Assembly: GCF_003626575.1 (NCBI RefSeq)
Contig: NZ_RBDY01000036.1
Location: 1 to 64,000 of the forward strand
Direction: 5' to 3'
Source: Streptomyces radicis
Lineage (GTDB): Bacteria; Actinomycetota; Actinomycetes; Streptomycetales; Streptomycetaceae
DNA: 64,000 bases
Shown: positions 39,187 through 47,996 of the stretch, piece after piece
Layout of the letters: each line of letters begins with the position of its first letter
Numbering within the stretch: position 1 is the first letter of the stretch
Translations under genes and position numbers: made by a program
The notes under the pieces: model-generated
What the model was told of the DNA's origin: nothing
Seen by the model: only the letters and a program-made list of their open reading frames with translations
Databases searched by the model: none

Positions 39187-40010
39187 CCCGCCGCACCTCC
39201 ACCGCGGGAAGGATCGGCATCGCCGCGGCCGTGACGGCGCTGCTCGCGTTCACGCTCTTCCCCGTCTACTGGATGATCTCCTCCGCGTTCGACCCCGAGG
39301 CGGACCACCGCGGCTCCGAGGTGCTGCCCTCGGGGTTCACCCTCGACCACTTCTCCCATGTGCTCGACGACGGCGAGTTCGGCCGGTATCTGGCCAACTC
39401 CGCGCTGGTGGGCCTCGGCACGGTGCTGCTCTCCGGGCTGCTCGCGCTCTTCGCGGCCGTCGCGGTGGCCCGCTTCCGCTTCCGGCTGCGCACCCAGGTG
39501 CTGGTGATGATCCTGGTGGTGCAGATGGTGCCGCTCGAGGCGTTGGTCATCCCGCTGTTCCTCCAGATGCGCGACCTGGAGCTGCTCAACAGCCTGATCG
39601 GCCTGACGATCGTCTACCTGGCGTTCTCGCTGCCGTTCGCCGTCTGGACGCTGCGCGGCTTCGTCGCCGCGGTGCCGAGGGAGGTCGAGGAGGCGGCGTA
39701 CCTGGACGGCTGCGGCTGGTGGGGGATGTTCTCCCGGATCCTGCTGCCGCTCGTCGCCCCCGGGCTCGTGGCCACGAGCGTCTTCGCGTTCATCGTCGCC
39801 TGGAACGAGTTCGTCTTCGCGTTCGTCTTCATGCAGGACGACAGCAAGTACACCGCGGCCGTCGGGCTGCACCGCTTCTTCGGCCAGTACAGCACCGACT
39901 GGGGCGCGGTCATGGCGGGCTCGACGCTGATCACGCTGCCCGTCCTGATCTTCTTCGTCCTGGTGCAGCGCCGCCTGGCCGGGGGCCTGGCGGCGGGCGC
40001 GATCAGGTGA
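39183..40010 (+). CDS. Sugar ABC transporter permease, MalG-like
   Basis: A 275-residue membrane protein from GTG 39183, overlapping the previous stop (GTGA). Hydrophobic segments begin at IGIAAAVTALLAFTLFPVYWMISS. The EAA loop is VPREVEEAAYLDGCGWWGMFSRILLPLVAPG, and FIVAWNEFVFAFVFM is a strong CUT1 MalG signature. It completes a binding protein-permease-permease operon and precedes the chorismate mutase by 23 bases, so readthrough is possible. Confidence 0.93.
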   Translation: MTRRTSTAGRIGIAAAVTALLAFTLFPVYWMISSAFDPEADHRGSEVLPSGFTLDHFSHVLDDGEFGRYLANSALVGLGTVLLSGLLALFAAVAVARFRFRLRTQVLVMILVVQMVPLEALVIPLFLQMRDLELLNSLIGLTIVYLAFSLPFAVWTLRGFVAAVPREVEEAAYLDGCGWWGMFSRILLPLVAPGLVATSVFAFIVAWNEFVFAFVFMQDDSKYTAAVGLHRFFGQYSTDWGAVMAGSTLITLPVLIFFVLVQRRLAGGLAAGAIR

Positions 40011-40033
40011 GCCCGCCGCATAGGGTGGGGCGC

Positions 40034-40462
40034 ATGAACAGCGTTGACGACCGGGATCACGTTGACAACCAGGATCACGGGGACAACCGGGATCACGGGG
40101 ACAACCGGGATCACGGGGACGACCGGGACGACCTGGACGAGTCCGTCCGCGCGGAGCTCGAGCAGCTGCGGGACAGCATCGACAACATCGACGCCGCCGT
40201 CGTCCACATCCTGGCCGAGCGCTTCAAGGCGACGCAGCGGGTCGGGCGGCTCAAGGCCGAGCACCGGCTCCCGGCCGCCGACCCGGCGCGCGAGGCGCGC
40301 CAGATCAAGCGGCTGCGGCAGCTCGCGGAGAGCGCCAAGCTGGATCCGGCGTTCGCCGAGAAGCTGCTCAACTTCATCATCGCCGAGGTGATCCGCCATC
40401 ACGAGACGCTCGCGAGCGAGTCCGTGACCGGTGGCGGATCACCGTCGGGCGACCGGCGGTAG
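40034..40462 (+). CDS. Chorismate mutase, AroQ type, with repeat-coded N-terminus
   Basis: A 142-residue protein. The AroQ helical core spans about 38-125: RAELEQLRDSIDNIDAAVVHILAERFKATQRVGRLKAEHRLPAADPAREARQIKRL, then FAEKLLNFIIAEVIRHH. The Arg, Lys, Asp and Glu residues expected around the active site are present. It converts chorismate to prephenate for Phe/Tyr synthesis, competing with TrpE. The first 35 residues are an odd Asp/His/Asn-rich tail coded by a perfect-to-near-perfect 18-bp tandem repeat (40046-40135) and are not part of the fold. Confidence 0.9.
   Translation: MNSVDDRDHVDNQDHGDNRDHGDNRDHGDDRDDLDESVRAELEQLRDSIDNIDAAVVHILAERFKATQRVGRLKAEHRLPAADPAREARQIKRLRQLAESAKLDPAFAEKLLNFIIAEVIRHHETLASESVTGGGSPSGDRR
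40046..40135 (+). repeat. Five 18-bp tandem repeats inside the chorismate mutase gene
   Basis: Five in-frame units based on GACAACCGGGATCACGGG. Units 3 and 4 (40082-40099, 40100-40117) are identical; units 1, 2 and 5 differ by a few bases. They encode Asp-Asp/Asn-Arg/Gln-Asp-His/Asp-x hexapeptides. Confidence 0.92.
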
Positions 40463-40541
40463 GCCCGGGCGGGCCGCGCTCGGCCCGCGTACCCGGCGAG
40501 CACCGAGGTGAACTCCCGGGGCCGCTGACAGCCGTCAGGAC

Positions 40542-40557
40542 ATTGGACTGGACCAAT
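40542..40557. promoter_or_regulatory. DasR-like (dre) site upstream of pepN
   Basis: ATTGGACTGGACCAAT has outer arms ATTGG/CCAAT. Read on the reverse strand it matches 12 of 16 dre consensus positions. It shares 13 of 16 bases with the site upstream of the sugar transporter. It ends 51 bases before the pepN start. Confidence 0.5.
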
Positions 40558-40608
40558 CGCGTCGGCGGGGAGTTCCGGTACGCCGTCCGCTGCGGCACGA
40601 TGATCCCC

Positions 40609-43116
40609 ATGGCCACACTGACACGCAGCGAAGCGGAAGACCGCGCCCGCCTCATCGAGGTCCGCCGGTACGCGATCGACCTCGACTTCACCGGCGGCGA
40701 GGAAACGTTCACCTCCGCCACCACGATCCGCTTCCACGCGCGCCAGGCCGGGGACACCTTCGCCGAGTTGCGGCCCACCGCCGTGCACCGCGCCACCCTC
40801 GACGGCGAGGACCTCGACCCCGCGGCGTTCGCCGACGGGCGCATCGCGCTGACCGGCCTCGCCGAGGGCGAGCACGAGCTGTCCGTCACCGCCGACCTGC
40901 CCTACTCGCGCACCGGCGAGGGCATCCACCGCTTCACCGACCCCGCCGACGGGCTCACCTACCTCTACAGCATGTGCTGCATGACCGAGAGCCCCCTGGT
41001 CTACGCGGCGTTCGACCAGCCCGACCTCAAGGCCGTCTTCGACGTCACCGTCACCGCGCCCGAGGACTGGACGGTGCTGGGCAACGGCGTCGCAACGCGC
41101 GTCGACGGCGAGCCGGGGCGCTGGATCTGCGCCACCACGCCGCCGCTGAGCACCTATCTGATGGCCGTCGTCGCGGGCCCCTACCACTCGGTGCGCACCG
41201 AGCACGCGGGCCTGCCGTTCGGGCTGCACGTGCGGCGTTCGCTGGCCGAGCACCTCGACAAGGACGCGGACGAGCTGTTCGACCTCACCAGGCGCTGCTT
41301 CGACCGGTACGCCGAGCTGTACGACGAGCCCTACCCGTTCGACTCCTACGACCAGGCGTTCGTCCCCGAGTTCAACGCGGGCGCCATGGAGAACCCCGGA
41401 CTCGTCACCCTGCGCGACGAGTTCATCTATCGCTCGGCCGTCACCGAGACCCAGCGCCAGACGCGCGGCGTCGTCATCGCGCACGAGATGGCCCACATGT
41501 GGTTCGGCGACCTGGTCACCCTGCGCTGGTGGGACGACATCTGGCTGAACGAGTCGTTCGCCGAGTTCATGGGGTACCAGGTCATCGACGACACGACCGA
41601 CTACGCGCCGTGGACCGAGTTCGCCGTCGCCCGCAAGACGTGGGGGTACGACGCCGACCAGCGCCCGACCACCCACCCCGTCGCCCCCGAGCCCGACGCG
41701 GTGCCCGACACGGCGTCGGCCTGGCTCAACTTCGACGGCATCTCGTACGCCAAGGGCGCGTCGGCGCTGCGTCAACTGGTCACCTGGCTCGGCGAGAAGG
41801 ACTTCGTCGCCGGGATCAACGACCACTTCGCCCGCCACCGGTTCGGCAACGCGACCCTCGCCGACTTCATCGGCTCCATGGCCCGCGCCTCGGGCCGCCC
41901 CGTGCCCGAGTGGGCCGACCGCTGGCTGCGCACGAGCGGCCCCGACACGCTCGCCCCCGAGGTCATCGACGGCGCGGGGGAGTGGCGGCTGCGGCTCGCG
42001 CACTCCGGGGGGCGCCCGCACCGGCTCACGCTCGGGGCGTACGACGAGGAGGAGGGGCGCGCGGTCCTCCGCGAGCGCCACAACCTCGACCTGCCCGCCG
42101 CCGACGGCACCGCCGAGCGCGCCTTTCCCGGGGCCAGGCCCGCGCTGCTCGTGGTCAACGACGGCGACCTCACCTATGCCAAGGTGCGGCTCGACCGCGC
42201 CTCGCGCGAGACGGCGCTGCGCGTTCTCCCCACCCTGCCTGACCCGTTGACCAGGACCGTCGTCTGGGCCTCGCTGCGCGACATGGTGCGCGACGGCGAG
42301 CTCGACCCGCTCCTGTACGCCGACGCGGCCCGCCGCCTGCTCCCAGACGAGCCCGCCACCGCGCTCGTGGAGTCGGTCATCGACTTCGCCAGCGGCCAGG
42401 TCGCGGGCGTCTACCTCGCGGGCGGGCGGCGGGCCACCGCGCTGCGCCTCGTCGGCGACCTCGCCGCCGAGCTGCTCGGCCCCGCCGCTACCGACCCCAC
42501 CCGCCGCCTGATCGCGGCGCGGGCGGCGATCGGCGCCGCCACCGAGCCCGGCGAGCTGCGCGCGTGGTGGGAGGCGGGCACGGTCCCCGGCGGGCCGCAC
42601 CTCGACCCCGAGCTGCGCTGGCTGCTGCTGCACCGGCTCGCCGTCCTCGGCGCCACCACGCGCGAGGAGATCGCGGCCGAGGCCGCGCGCGACGCCACCG
42701 CCGTGGGCGAGGAGGGCGCGGCCCGCTGCCGCGCCGCCCTGCCGGACGCGGAGGCCAAGGCCGCCGCGTGGGAGGCGATGTTCGACCCCGCCGACCGGCT
42801 GTCCAACTACCTCTTCGTCGCGACTGCCCAGGGCTTCTGGCACCCCGAGCACGAGGAGCTGCTCACGCCCTACGTCGAGCGCTACTTCCCGGCCGCCACC
42901 GCCCTGGCCGCCCGCCGCGGCCACACCCTGGGCGTGATGGCCGCGCGGTACGCCTACCCCGCGGCGATCGTCGGCAAGGAGACCGCCAGGCTGACCGAGG
43001 AGTGGCTGCGCGACCACGAGCCCGTCCCCGCCCTGGCCCGCGGTCTGGTCAACCAGCTGGACGACATGCGGCGCGCGCTCGACGTGCGGCACGCGTTCAG
43101 GAGGGGCGGCCTGTGA
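40609..43116 (+). CDS. pepN: Aminopeptidase N
   Basis: An 835-residue M1 zinc aminopeptidase. GAMENPG is the exopeptidase specificity motif. VIAHEMAHMWFGDLVTLRWWDDIWLNESFAEFMGYQ holds the zinc site HEMAH (292-296) with the downstream Glu of NESFAEF. The C-terminal ERAP1-like helical domain runs from about 510. ATG 40609 begins MATLTRSEAEDRARLI, typical of actinobacterial PepN. It removes N-terminal residues from cytosolic peptides. The DasR-like site upstream could link peptide use to amino-sugar supply. Confidence 0.96.
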   Translation: MATLTRSEAEDRARLIEVRRYAIDLDFTGGEETFTSATTIRFHARQAGDTFAELRPTAVHRATLDGEDLDPAAFADGRIALTGLAEGEHELSVTADLPYSRTGEGIHRFTDPADGLTYLYSMCCMTESPLVYAAFDQPDLKAVFDVTVTAPEDWTVLGNGVATRVDGEPGRWICATTPPLSTYLMAVVAGPYHSVRTEHAGLPFGLHVRRSLAEHLDKDADELFDLTRRCFDRYAELYDEPYPFDSYDQAFVPEFNAGAMENPGLVTLRDEFIYRSAVTETQRQTRGVVIAHEMAHMWFGDLVTLRWWDDIWLNESFAEFMGYQVIDDTTDYAPWTEFAVARKTWGYDADQRPTTHPVAPEPDAVPDTASAWLNFDGISYAKGASALRQLVTWLGEKDFVAGINDHFARHRFGNATLADFIGSMARASGRPVPEWADRWLRTSGPDTLAPEVIDGAGEWRLRLAHSGGRPHRLTLGAYDEEEGRAVLRERHNLDLPAADGTAERAFPGARPALLVVNDGDLTYAKVRLDRASRETALRVLPTLPDPLTRTVVWASLRDMVRDGELDPLLYADAARRLLPDEPATALVESVIDFASGQVAGVYLAGGRRATALRLVGDLAAELLGPAATDPTRRLIAARAAIGAATEPGELRAWWEAGTVPGGPHLDPELRWLLLHRLAVLGATTREEIAAEAARDATAVGEEGAARCRAALPDAEAKAAAWEAMFDPADRLSNYLFVATAQGFWHPEHEELLTPYVERYFPAATALAARRGHTLGVMAARYAYPAAIVGKETARLTEEWLRDHEPVPALARGLVNQLDDMRRALDVRHAFRRGGL

Positions 43117-43314
43117 CCGCCGGGCGCGGCGGTCCGCGACGGGTGTGACGCTCCGGGATCCCACGCCTCGGGGAGCGTTCGGGAACACTTCGGCGGTCCG
43201 TTAACTCGTTGGGGGGAACGGCTCGCAACGCCGGGACCGCGCCGGGGGCGCCCGCGTAGCTTGTGCCCGTCCGGCCCAAGCCGGCGCCCCCACGCACCCG
43301 AGAGAGACCGAAGC

Positions 43315-44802
43315 ATGGCCGCGCCCCCCACCCCCGACCCCACCCTGCTCGCGGGCGGCCCCGCCGGGCCCCGCGCCCTGCGTCCCCTGGTGGAGACCGT
43401 TCTCGCCGCCCTCGCCGATGGCGCTGCCGCGCGCTGCGGGCCGCTGCCCCGCGGCGGCCCCGACGCCGTCACCCGTCGGCTGCTGACCCGCTACGGCGCC
43501 GCGCTCCCGGCGCAGGGCACCGGCGCGCACGACGCGCTGCACTCCCTGGTGACCGCACTCGCCGAGGGCGCCGCCGACCCGGCCGACCCCCACTGCGCGG
43601 CCCATCTGCACGCCCCGCCGCTGGCCGTCGCCGCCGCGGCCGACCTGGCCGCGGCGGCGCTCAACCCCTCGATGGACTCGTGGGACCAGGCCCCCGCCGC
43701 GTCCGTCCTCGAACGCCATCTCACCGGCGCGCTCGCCGCGTTGGTCCACCCCGCGGGTCCCGCGCCCGACGCCCTGGTCACCACGGGAGGCACCGAGGCC
43801 AACCTCCTGGGCGCCCTTCTCGCCCGCGAGCGCCTCGGCCCCCGGCTGACCCTGGTGTGCGGGGCCAACGCCCACCACAGCGTCCGGCGCGCGGCCTGGC
43901 TGCTCGGCCTTCCCGCGCCCCTCGTGCTGCCCACGCCCACCGGCGCCCTCGACCCCGGCGCCGTCGCCGCGGCCCTCGACCGCCTCGACGCGGCCGGGGC
44001 GGCCCGCGCCCTGGTCGTGGCCACCGCGGGCACCACCGACGCCGGGCTCATCGACCCGCTGCCCGGGCTCGCCGACGCCCTCGCCGCCCACCGCGCCCGA
44101 GGGGCCGCGGCGCTGCACGTCGACGCGGCCTACGGCGGCCCGCTGCTGCTGAGCGACGCCCACCGGGCCAAGGTCGCCGGGCTCGACCGCGCCGACTCCG
44201 TGACGCTCGACCTGCACAAGCTGGGCTGGCAGCCGGTCGCCGCCGGTCTTCTGACCGTCCCCGACACCGCGTGGCTGGCCGCGCTGACCCAGCGCGCCGA
44301 CTACCTCAACGCCGAGGACGACACCGAGGCGGGGCTGCCCGACCTGCTCGGCCGCTCGCTGCGCACCACGCGCCGCCCCGACATCCTCAAGATCGCCGTG
44401 ACCATACGCGCCCTCGGCACCACGGGCCTCGCCGCGCTGGTGGACAGCGTGTGCGACGCCGCGCGCGCCCTGGCCGCCCTGGTCGCCGCCGAGCCGCGGC
44501 TGACCCTGTGGGCCCGGCCCACCATCTCCACCGTGCTCTTCCGCCCCGCGGGCGCGGCCGACGAGCAGGTCGCCGCCATCCGCCGTCGGCTGCTCGCCGA
44601 GGGCCGCGCCGTCCTGGGCCGCGCCTGCGCGCTCGACGCGGCCGGGCGCCCGGCGCTGTGGCTGAAGGCCACCCTCCTCAACCCCCAGGCGCAGCACAGC
44701 GACCTGGCCGCCCTGATCAAGCTCGTCCTCGACCAGGCGGACCACACCACAGAGCCCGAGCACCCCGAGCATGAAAGCCCCGCGAAGGACGGCAGCCGAT
44801 GA
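43315..44802 (+). CDS. DesA-like PLP-dependent amino acid decarboxylase
   Basis: A 495-residue group II decarboxylase. DALVTTGGTEANLLGALLARERL binds the cofactor phosphate, ALHVDAAYGGP (Asp270) contacts the PLP nitrogen, and SVTLDLHKLGWQP contains the Schiff-base Lys302. The sequence resembles siderophore lysine or diaminobutyrate decarboxylases such as DesA, which makes cadaverine for desferrioxamine. Ala-rich and strongly GC-biased codons. Its stop overlaps the following N-hydroxylase ATG, so the two act together. Confidence 0.85.
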   Translation: MAAPPTPDPTLLAGGPAGPRALRPLVETVLAALADGAAARCGPLPRGGPDAVTRRLLTRYGAALPAQGTGAHDALHSLVTALAEGAADPADPHCAAHLHAPPLAVAAAADLAAAALNPSMDSWDQAPAASVLERHLTGALAALVHPAGPAPDALVTTGGTEANLLGALLARERLGPRLTLVCGANAHHSVRRAAWLLGLPAPLVLPTPTGALDPGAVAAALDRLDAAGAARALVVATAGTTDAGLIDPLPGLADALAAHRARGAAALHVDAAYGGPLLLSDAHRAKVAGLDRADSVTLDLHKLGWQPVAAGLLTVPDTAWLAALTQRADYLNAEDDTEAGLPDLLGRSLRTTRRPDILKIAVTIRALGTTGLAALVDSVCDAARALAALVAAEPRLTLWARPTISTVLFRPAGAADEQVAAIRRRLLAEGRAVLGRACALDAAGRPALWLKATLLNPQAQHSDLAALIKLVLDQADHTTEPEHPEHESPAKDGSR

Positions 44803-46205
44803 CCCCCGTGGACCCGCACGCCCCGTTCGACCTCATCGGCATCGGCATCGGCCCCGCCAACCTCTCGCTCGCCGCCCTCGCCCAGGGCAGGCCCGACCTG
44901 CGCACCGCGTGGTTCGAGCGCGAGGCGGCGTTCCACTGGCACCCCGGGCTGCTGATCGAGGGCACCACGCTGCAAGTCCCGTTCCTGGCCGACCTGGTGA
45001 CCCTCGCCGACCCGACGAGCCCCTATGGCTTCCTCAGCTATCTGCGGCACCAGCAGCGGCTGTTCCCCTTCTACGTCGCCGAGCGGTTCCACATCCCGCG
45101 CGCCGAGTACGACGCGTACTGCCGCTGGGTCACGGGCCAGCTGCCCGGGCTGTTCTTCGGCCACCACGTGGACGGCGTGCGGTGGAGCGCCGAACGTGCC
45201 GTCTTCGAGCTCGACATCACCAGGCTCGGGCCCGACGGGGCGCCCGTCGAGGCGACCCGCGCGCACGCCCGCCATCTCGCCGTCGGCATCGGCACCGCAC
45301 CGCACGTCCCCGAGCCGCTGCGCCCGCTGGCCGACTCGTCCGCCGTGCCCGTGATCCACTCCGCCGACTACCTCGACCACCGCGAGCGGCTCCTCGCCCT
45401 CGACCACCTCACGGTCGTCGGCTCGGGCCAGTCGGGCGCCGAGGTCTTCCTCGACCTGCTGCGCCGCCGCGCCCCCGGCCGCGAGGGGCTGCACTGGATC
45501 ACCCGCAGCCCCGCGTTCGCGCCCATGGAGTACAGCAAGCTCGGCCTCGAGCACTTCACGCCCGACTACACGCGGTACTTCCACGGGCTGCCCGAGCCGG
45601 TGCGCGACCGGCTGCTGGCCCGGCAGGGCCAGCTGTACAAGGCGATCGACGCCGGGACCCTGGCCGCCATCCACGACGAGCTGTACGAGCACGGCCTGCG
45701 CGCCGGTTGGCCCGACGCGACGCTGCTGCCAGGCGTCGCCGTCCGCACCGCGGGCCGCACGGGCACCGCGGAGATCGAGCTGCACCTGGAGCACGCGGAC
45801 TCGGAGGAGCGCAGCAGGCTGCGCACCGCGGGGCTCGTGCTGGCCACGGGATATCGCGAACGGCCCCTCGCCCCGCTGCTCTCGGCCCTCGAGCCCGGGC
45901 TGCGCAGGGACGCGGCGGGGCGGCCCGAGGTGACCGAGGACTACCGGCTGGTGCTCGATCCGGCCGTCACGGGCGCGGTGTTCGCGCAGAACGCCGAGCT
46001 GCACACCCATGGCGTCGGCGCCCCGGACCTCGGCCTGGTCGCGCACCGGGCGGCCACGATCCTCAACGCCCTGCCGGGCGGCGAGCGCTATCCGCTGCCC
46101 ACGCGCACCGCGTTCACGACCTTCGGCCTCGCACCCGCCGGCGCACGCCGGGTCCCGGCGCAGCGTTTCGTGGCGGAAAGCGCTGGGCAGATTACCACTC
46201 GATAA
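44799..46205 (+). CDS. DesB-like FAD-dependent amine N-hydroxylase
   Basis: A 468-residue flavin monooxygenase of the lysine N6-hydroxylase/SidA group. FDLIGIGIGPANLSLAAL is the FAD site; FHWHPGLLIEGTTLQVPFLADLVTLADPTSPYGFLSYL is strongly conserved; LTVVGSGQSGAEVFLDLL is the NADPH site; and LVLATGYRERPL is the C-terminal ATGY motif. Paired with the decarboxylase it should give an N-hydroxylated diamine such as N-hydroxycadaverine. The acyltransferase and NIS synthetase needed to finish a desferrioxamine are not adjacent. The last codons and the region after it are markedly less GC-rich. Confidence 0.88.
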   Translation: MTPVDPHAPFDLIGIGIGPANLSLAALAQGRPDLRTAWFEREAAFHWHPGLLIEGTTLQVPFLADLVTLADPTSPYGFLSYLRHQQRLFPFYVAERFHIPRAEYDAYCRWVTGQLPGLFFGHHVDGVRWSAERAVFELDITRLGPDGAPVEATRAHARHLAVGIGTAPHVPEPLRPLADSSAVPVIHSADYLDHRERLLALDHLTVVGSGQSGAEVFLDLLRRRAPGREGLHWITRSPAFAPMEYSKLGLEHFTPDYTRYFHGLPEPVRDRLLARQGQLYKAIDAGTLAAIHDELYEHGLRAGWPDATLLPGVAVRTAGRTGTAEIELHLEHADSEERSRLRTAGLVLATGYRERPLAPLLSALEPGLRRDAAGRPEVTEDYRLVLDPAVTGAVFAQNAELHTHGVGAPDLGLVAHRAATILNALPGGERYPLPTRTAFTTFGLAPAGARRVPAQRFVAESAGQITTR

Positions 46206-46367
46206 AAGGTCTCTGCCGATGTCCCGGGTGAATAAGGGCTCATAAGAGCGGGCCCCCGCTCATAATTGAAAAGTTCCCCGGTCTTGTCGGTCTCTCTTTA
46301 AATCCCGGCCTCCGTGTGGTCACTTCCGGATAGCTCTCTACTGGCCGGTAGCTCCTATGGTTGCCAT

Positions 46368-47801
46368 ATGCGCCGAGCGAAAATCGTTTGCACACTTGGG
46401 CCTGCCACCGACTCATATGAGCGCATCGCCGCGCTCGTCGACGCGGGGATGAACGTAGCCCGGCTCAATCTCAGCCATGGCGCTCACCGAGAGCACGAAG
46501 TGCGCTACCAGCGGGTGCGCCGCGCCGCCGAGGAATTGGGGCGCAGCGTCGGAATCATGGCGGATCTCCAGGGCCCGAAGATTCGGCTCGGCAGCTTCCG
46601 TGAAGGGCCCGTGCTCCTGGAGACCGGCGACGAATTCACCATCACGACCGAGGACGTCGCGGGCGACCAGGACCACTGCGGCACCACCTACGCCGGGCTG
46701 CCCGGCGATGTCGCCCCGGGCGAGCGGATCCTGGTGGACGACGGCCGCGTCGCCCTCGAGGTCGTCGCGGTCGAGGGCCCCCGTGTGCGCACGCGCGTCG
46801 TCGAGGGCGGCCTGGTCTCCGACCACAAGGGCCTCAACCTCCCTGGCGTCTCGGTCTCCGTCCCCGCGCTCTCCACCAAGGACATCGACGATCTGCGGTG
46901 GGCCCTGCGCGCGGGCGTCGACATCATCGCCCTCTCCTTCGTGCGCGGCGGCGACGACATCAAGGACGTCCACCACGTGATGGCCGAGGAGGGCCGCTTC
47001 CTGCCGGTGATCGCCAAGATCGAGAAGCCGCAGGCCGAGGAGAACCTCCAGGACATCGTGGACGCCTTCGACGGCATCATGGTCGCCCGCGGCGACCTGG
47101 GCGTCGAAGTCCCGCTCGAGGCCGTGCCGATGGTGCAGAAGCGGGCGGTCAAGCTCGCCAAGCGGAACGCCAAGCCCGTGATCGTGGCGACGCAGATGCT
47201 CGACTCGATGATCGAGTCCTCGCGGCCCACGCGCGCCGAGGCGTCCGACGTGGCCAACGCCGTGATGGACGGCACGGACGCGGTGATGCTCTCCGGCGAG
47301 ACCAGCGTGGGCCGTTACCCCGTGGAGACCGTCCGCACGATGAGCCGCATCGTGTGCGCCGCCGAGGAGGAGCTGCTCGCGCGCGGCCTCACGCCGCTCG
47401 ACCAGGGCACCAAGCCCCGCACCCAGGGCGGCGCCGTGGCCAGGGCCGCCGCGGAGATCGGCGACTTCCTCGACGCCAAGCTGCTGGTGGCGTTCACGCA
47501 GAGCGGGGACACCGCGCGCAGGCTCTCGCGGTCGCGTTCGCCGATCCCCGTGGTGGCGTTCACGCCCGACCCGGCCACGCACGCGCAGCTGACGCTGACC
47601 TGGGGGGTGGAGACGCACCTGGTCCCGGCCGTGCAGACCACGGACGAGATGGTGGCACAGATGGACGAGCAGCTGCTGAGTATCGGGCGCTGTCGCAAGG
47701 GCGAGATCGTGGTGATGACGGCGGGCTCGCCGCCCGAGACGCCCGGCACGACCAACCTGGTCCGGGTCCATCACGTCGGCGAGGACGACTCGCCGCACTG
47801 A
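46368..47801 (+). CDS. pyk: Pyruvate kinase
   Basis: A 477-residue pyruvate kinase that transfers phosphate from PEP to ADP. MRRAKIVCTLGPATDSYERIAALVDAGMNVARLNLSHG starts the barrel; the active-site signature VIAKIEKPQAEENL includes the catalytic Lys; MVARGDLGVEVPLEAVP and VIVATQMLDSMIESSRPTRAEASDVANAVMDGTDAVMLSGETSVG follow; the C-terminal domain ends near HVGEDDSPH. ATG 46368 is preferred to 46314 because the family begins at this Met-Arg-Arg. The leader upstream (46206-46367) is unusually AT-rich. Confidence 0.97.
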   Translation: MRRAKIVCTLGPATDSYERIAALVDAGMNVARLNLSHGAHREHEVRYQRVRRAAEELGRSVGIMADLQGPKIRLGSFREGPVLLETGDEFTITTEDVAGDQDHCGTTYAGLPGDVAPGERILVDDGRVALEVVAVEGPRVRTRVVEGGLVSDHKGLNLPGVSVSVPALSTKDIDDLRWALRAGVDIIALSFVRGGDDIKDVHHVMAEEGRFLPVIAKIEKPQAEENLQDIVDAFDGIMVARGDLGVEVPLEAVPMVQKRAVKLAKRNAKPVIVATQMLDSMIESSRPTRAEASDVANAVMDGTDAVMLSGETSVGRYPVETVRTMSRIVCAAEEELLARGLTPLDQGTKPRTQGGAVARAAAEIGDFLDAKLLVAFTQSGDTARRLSRSRSPIPVVAFTPDPATHAQLTLTWGVETHLVPAVQTTDEMVAQMDEQLLSIGRCRKGEIVVMTAGSPPETPGTTNLVRVHHVGEDDSPH

Positions 47802-47822
47802 TCAGGGCGCCGTGCCCATCAG

Positions 47823-47906
47823 TGCCGGGTGCGGGATTCGAACCCGCATGCCCTCACGGGCAGAGGTGTTTGAGACCTCCGTGTATACCGGTTCCACCAA
47901 CCCGGC
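47823..47906 (-). tRNA. tRNA-Leu (anticodon CAA)
   Basis: On the minus strand the acceptor stem GCCGGGT pairs with ACCCGGC plus discriminator A. The anticodon stem GAGGT/ACCTC closes the loop CTCAAAC, giving anticodon CAA for UUG codons. A long variable arm (TGCCCGTGAGGGCA) and the T arm GCGGGTTCGAATCCCGC are intact. At 84 bases it fits a class II tRNA. CCA is not encoded. It lies between pyk and the response regulator, transcribed against both. Confidence 0.95.
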
Positions 47907-47996
47907 GAGTGACGCGGTCAGTGTAGCCGCTCGGCCGCCGCGTGAGCGACTGGGTACTCTCATGGGTGGCCCAGCCGGCAGGAAACGAGGAGCACC

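Noticed and set aside
40399-43188. A 929-codon minus-strand frame opposite pepN
   Set aside because: Antisense shadow of aminopeptidase N with no recognisable domains.
46314-46367. An 18-residue N-terminal extension of pyruvate kinase from ATG 46314
   Set aside because: The family begins at MRRAKIVCTLGP, and the upstream stretch is AT-rich leader sequence with no conservation expected.
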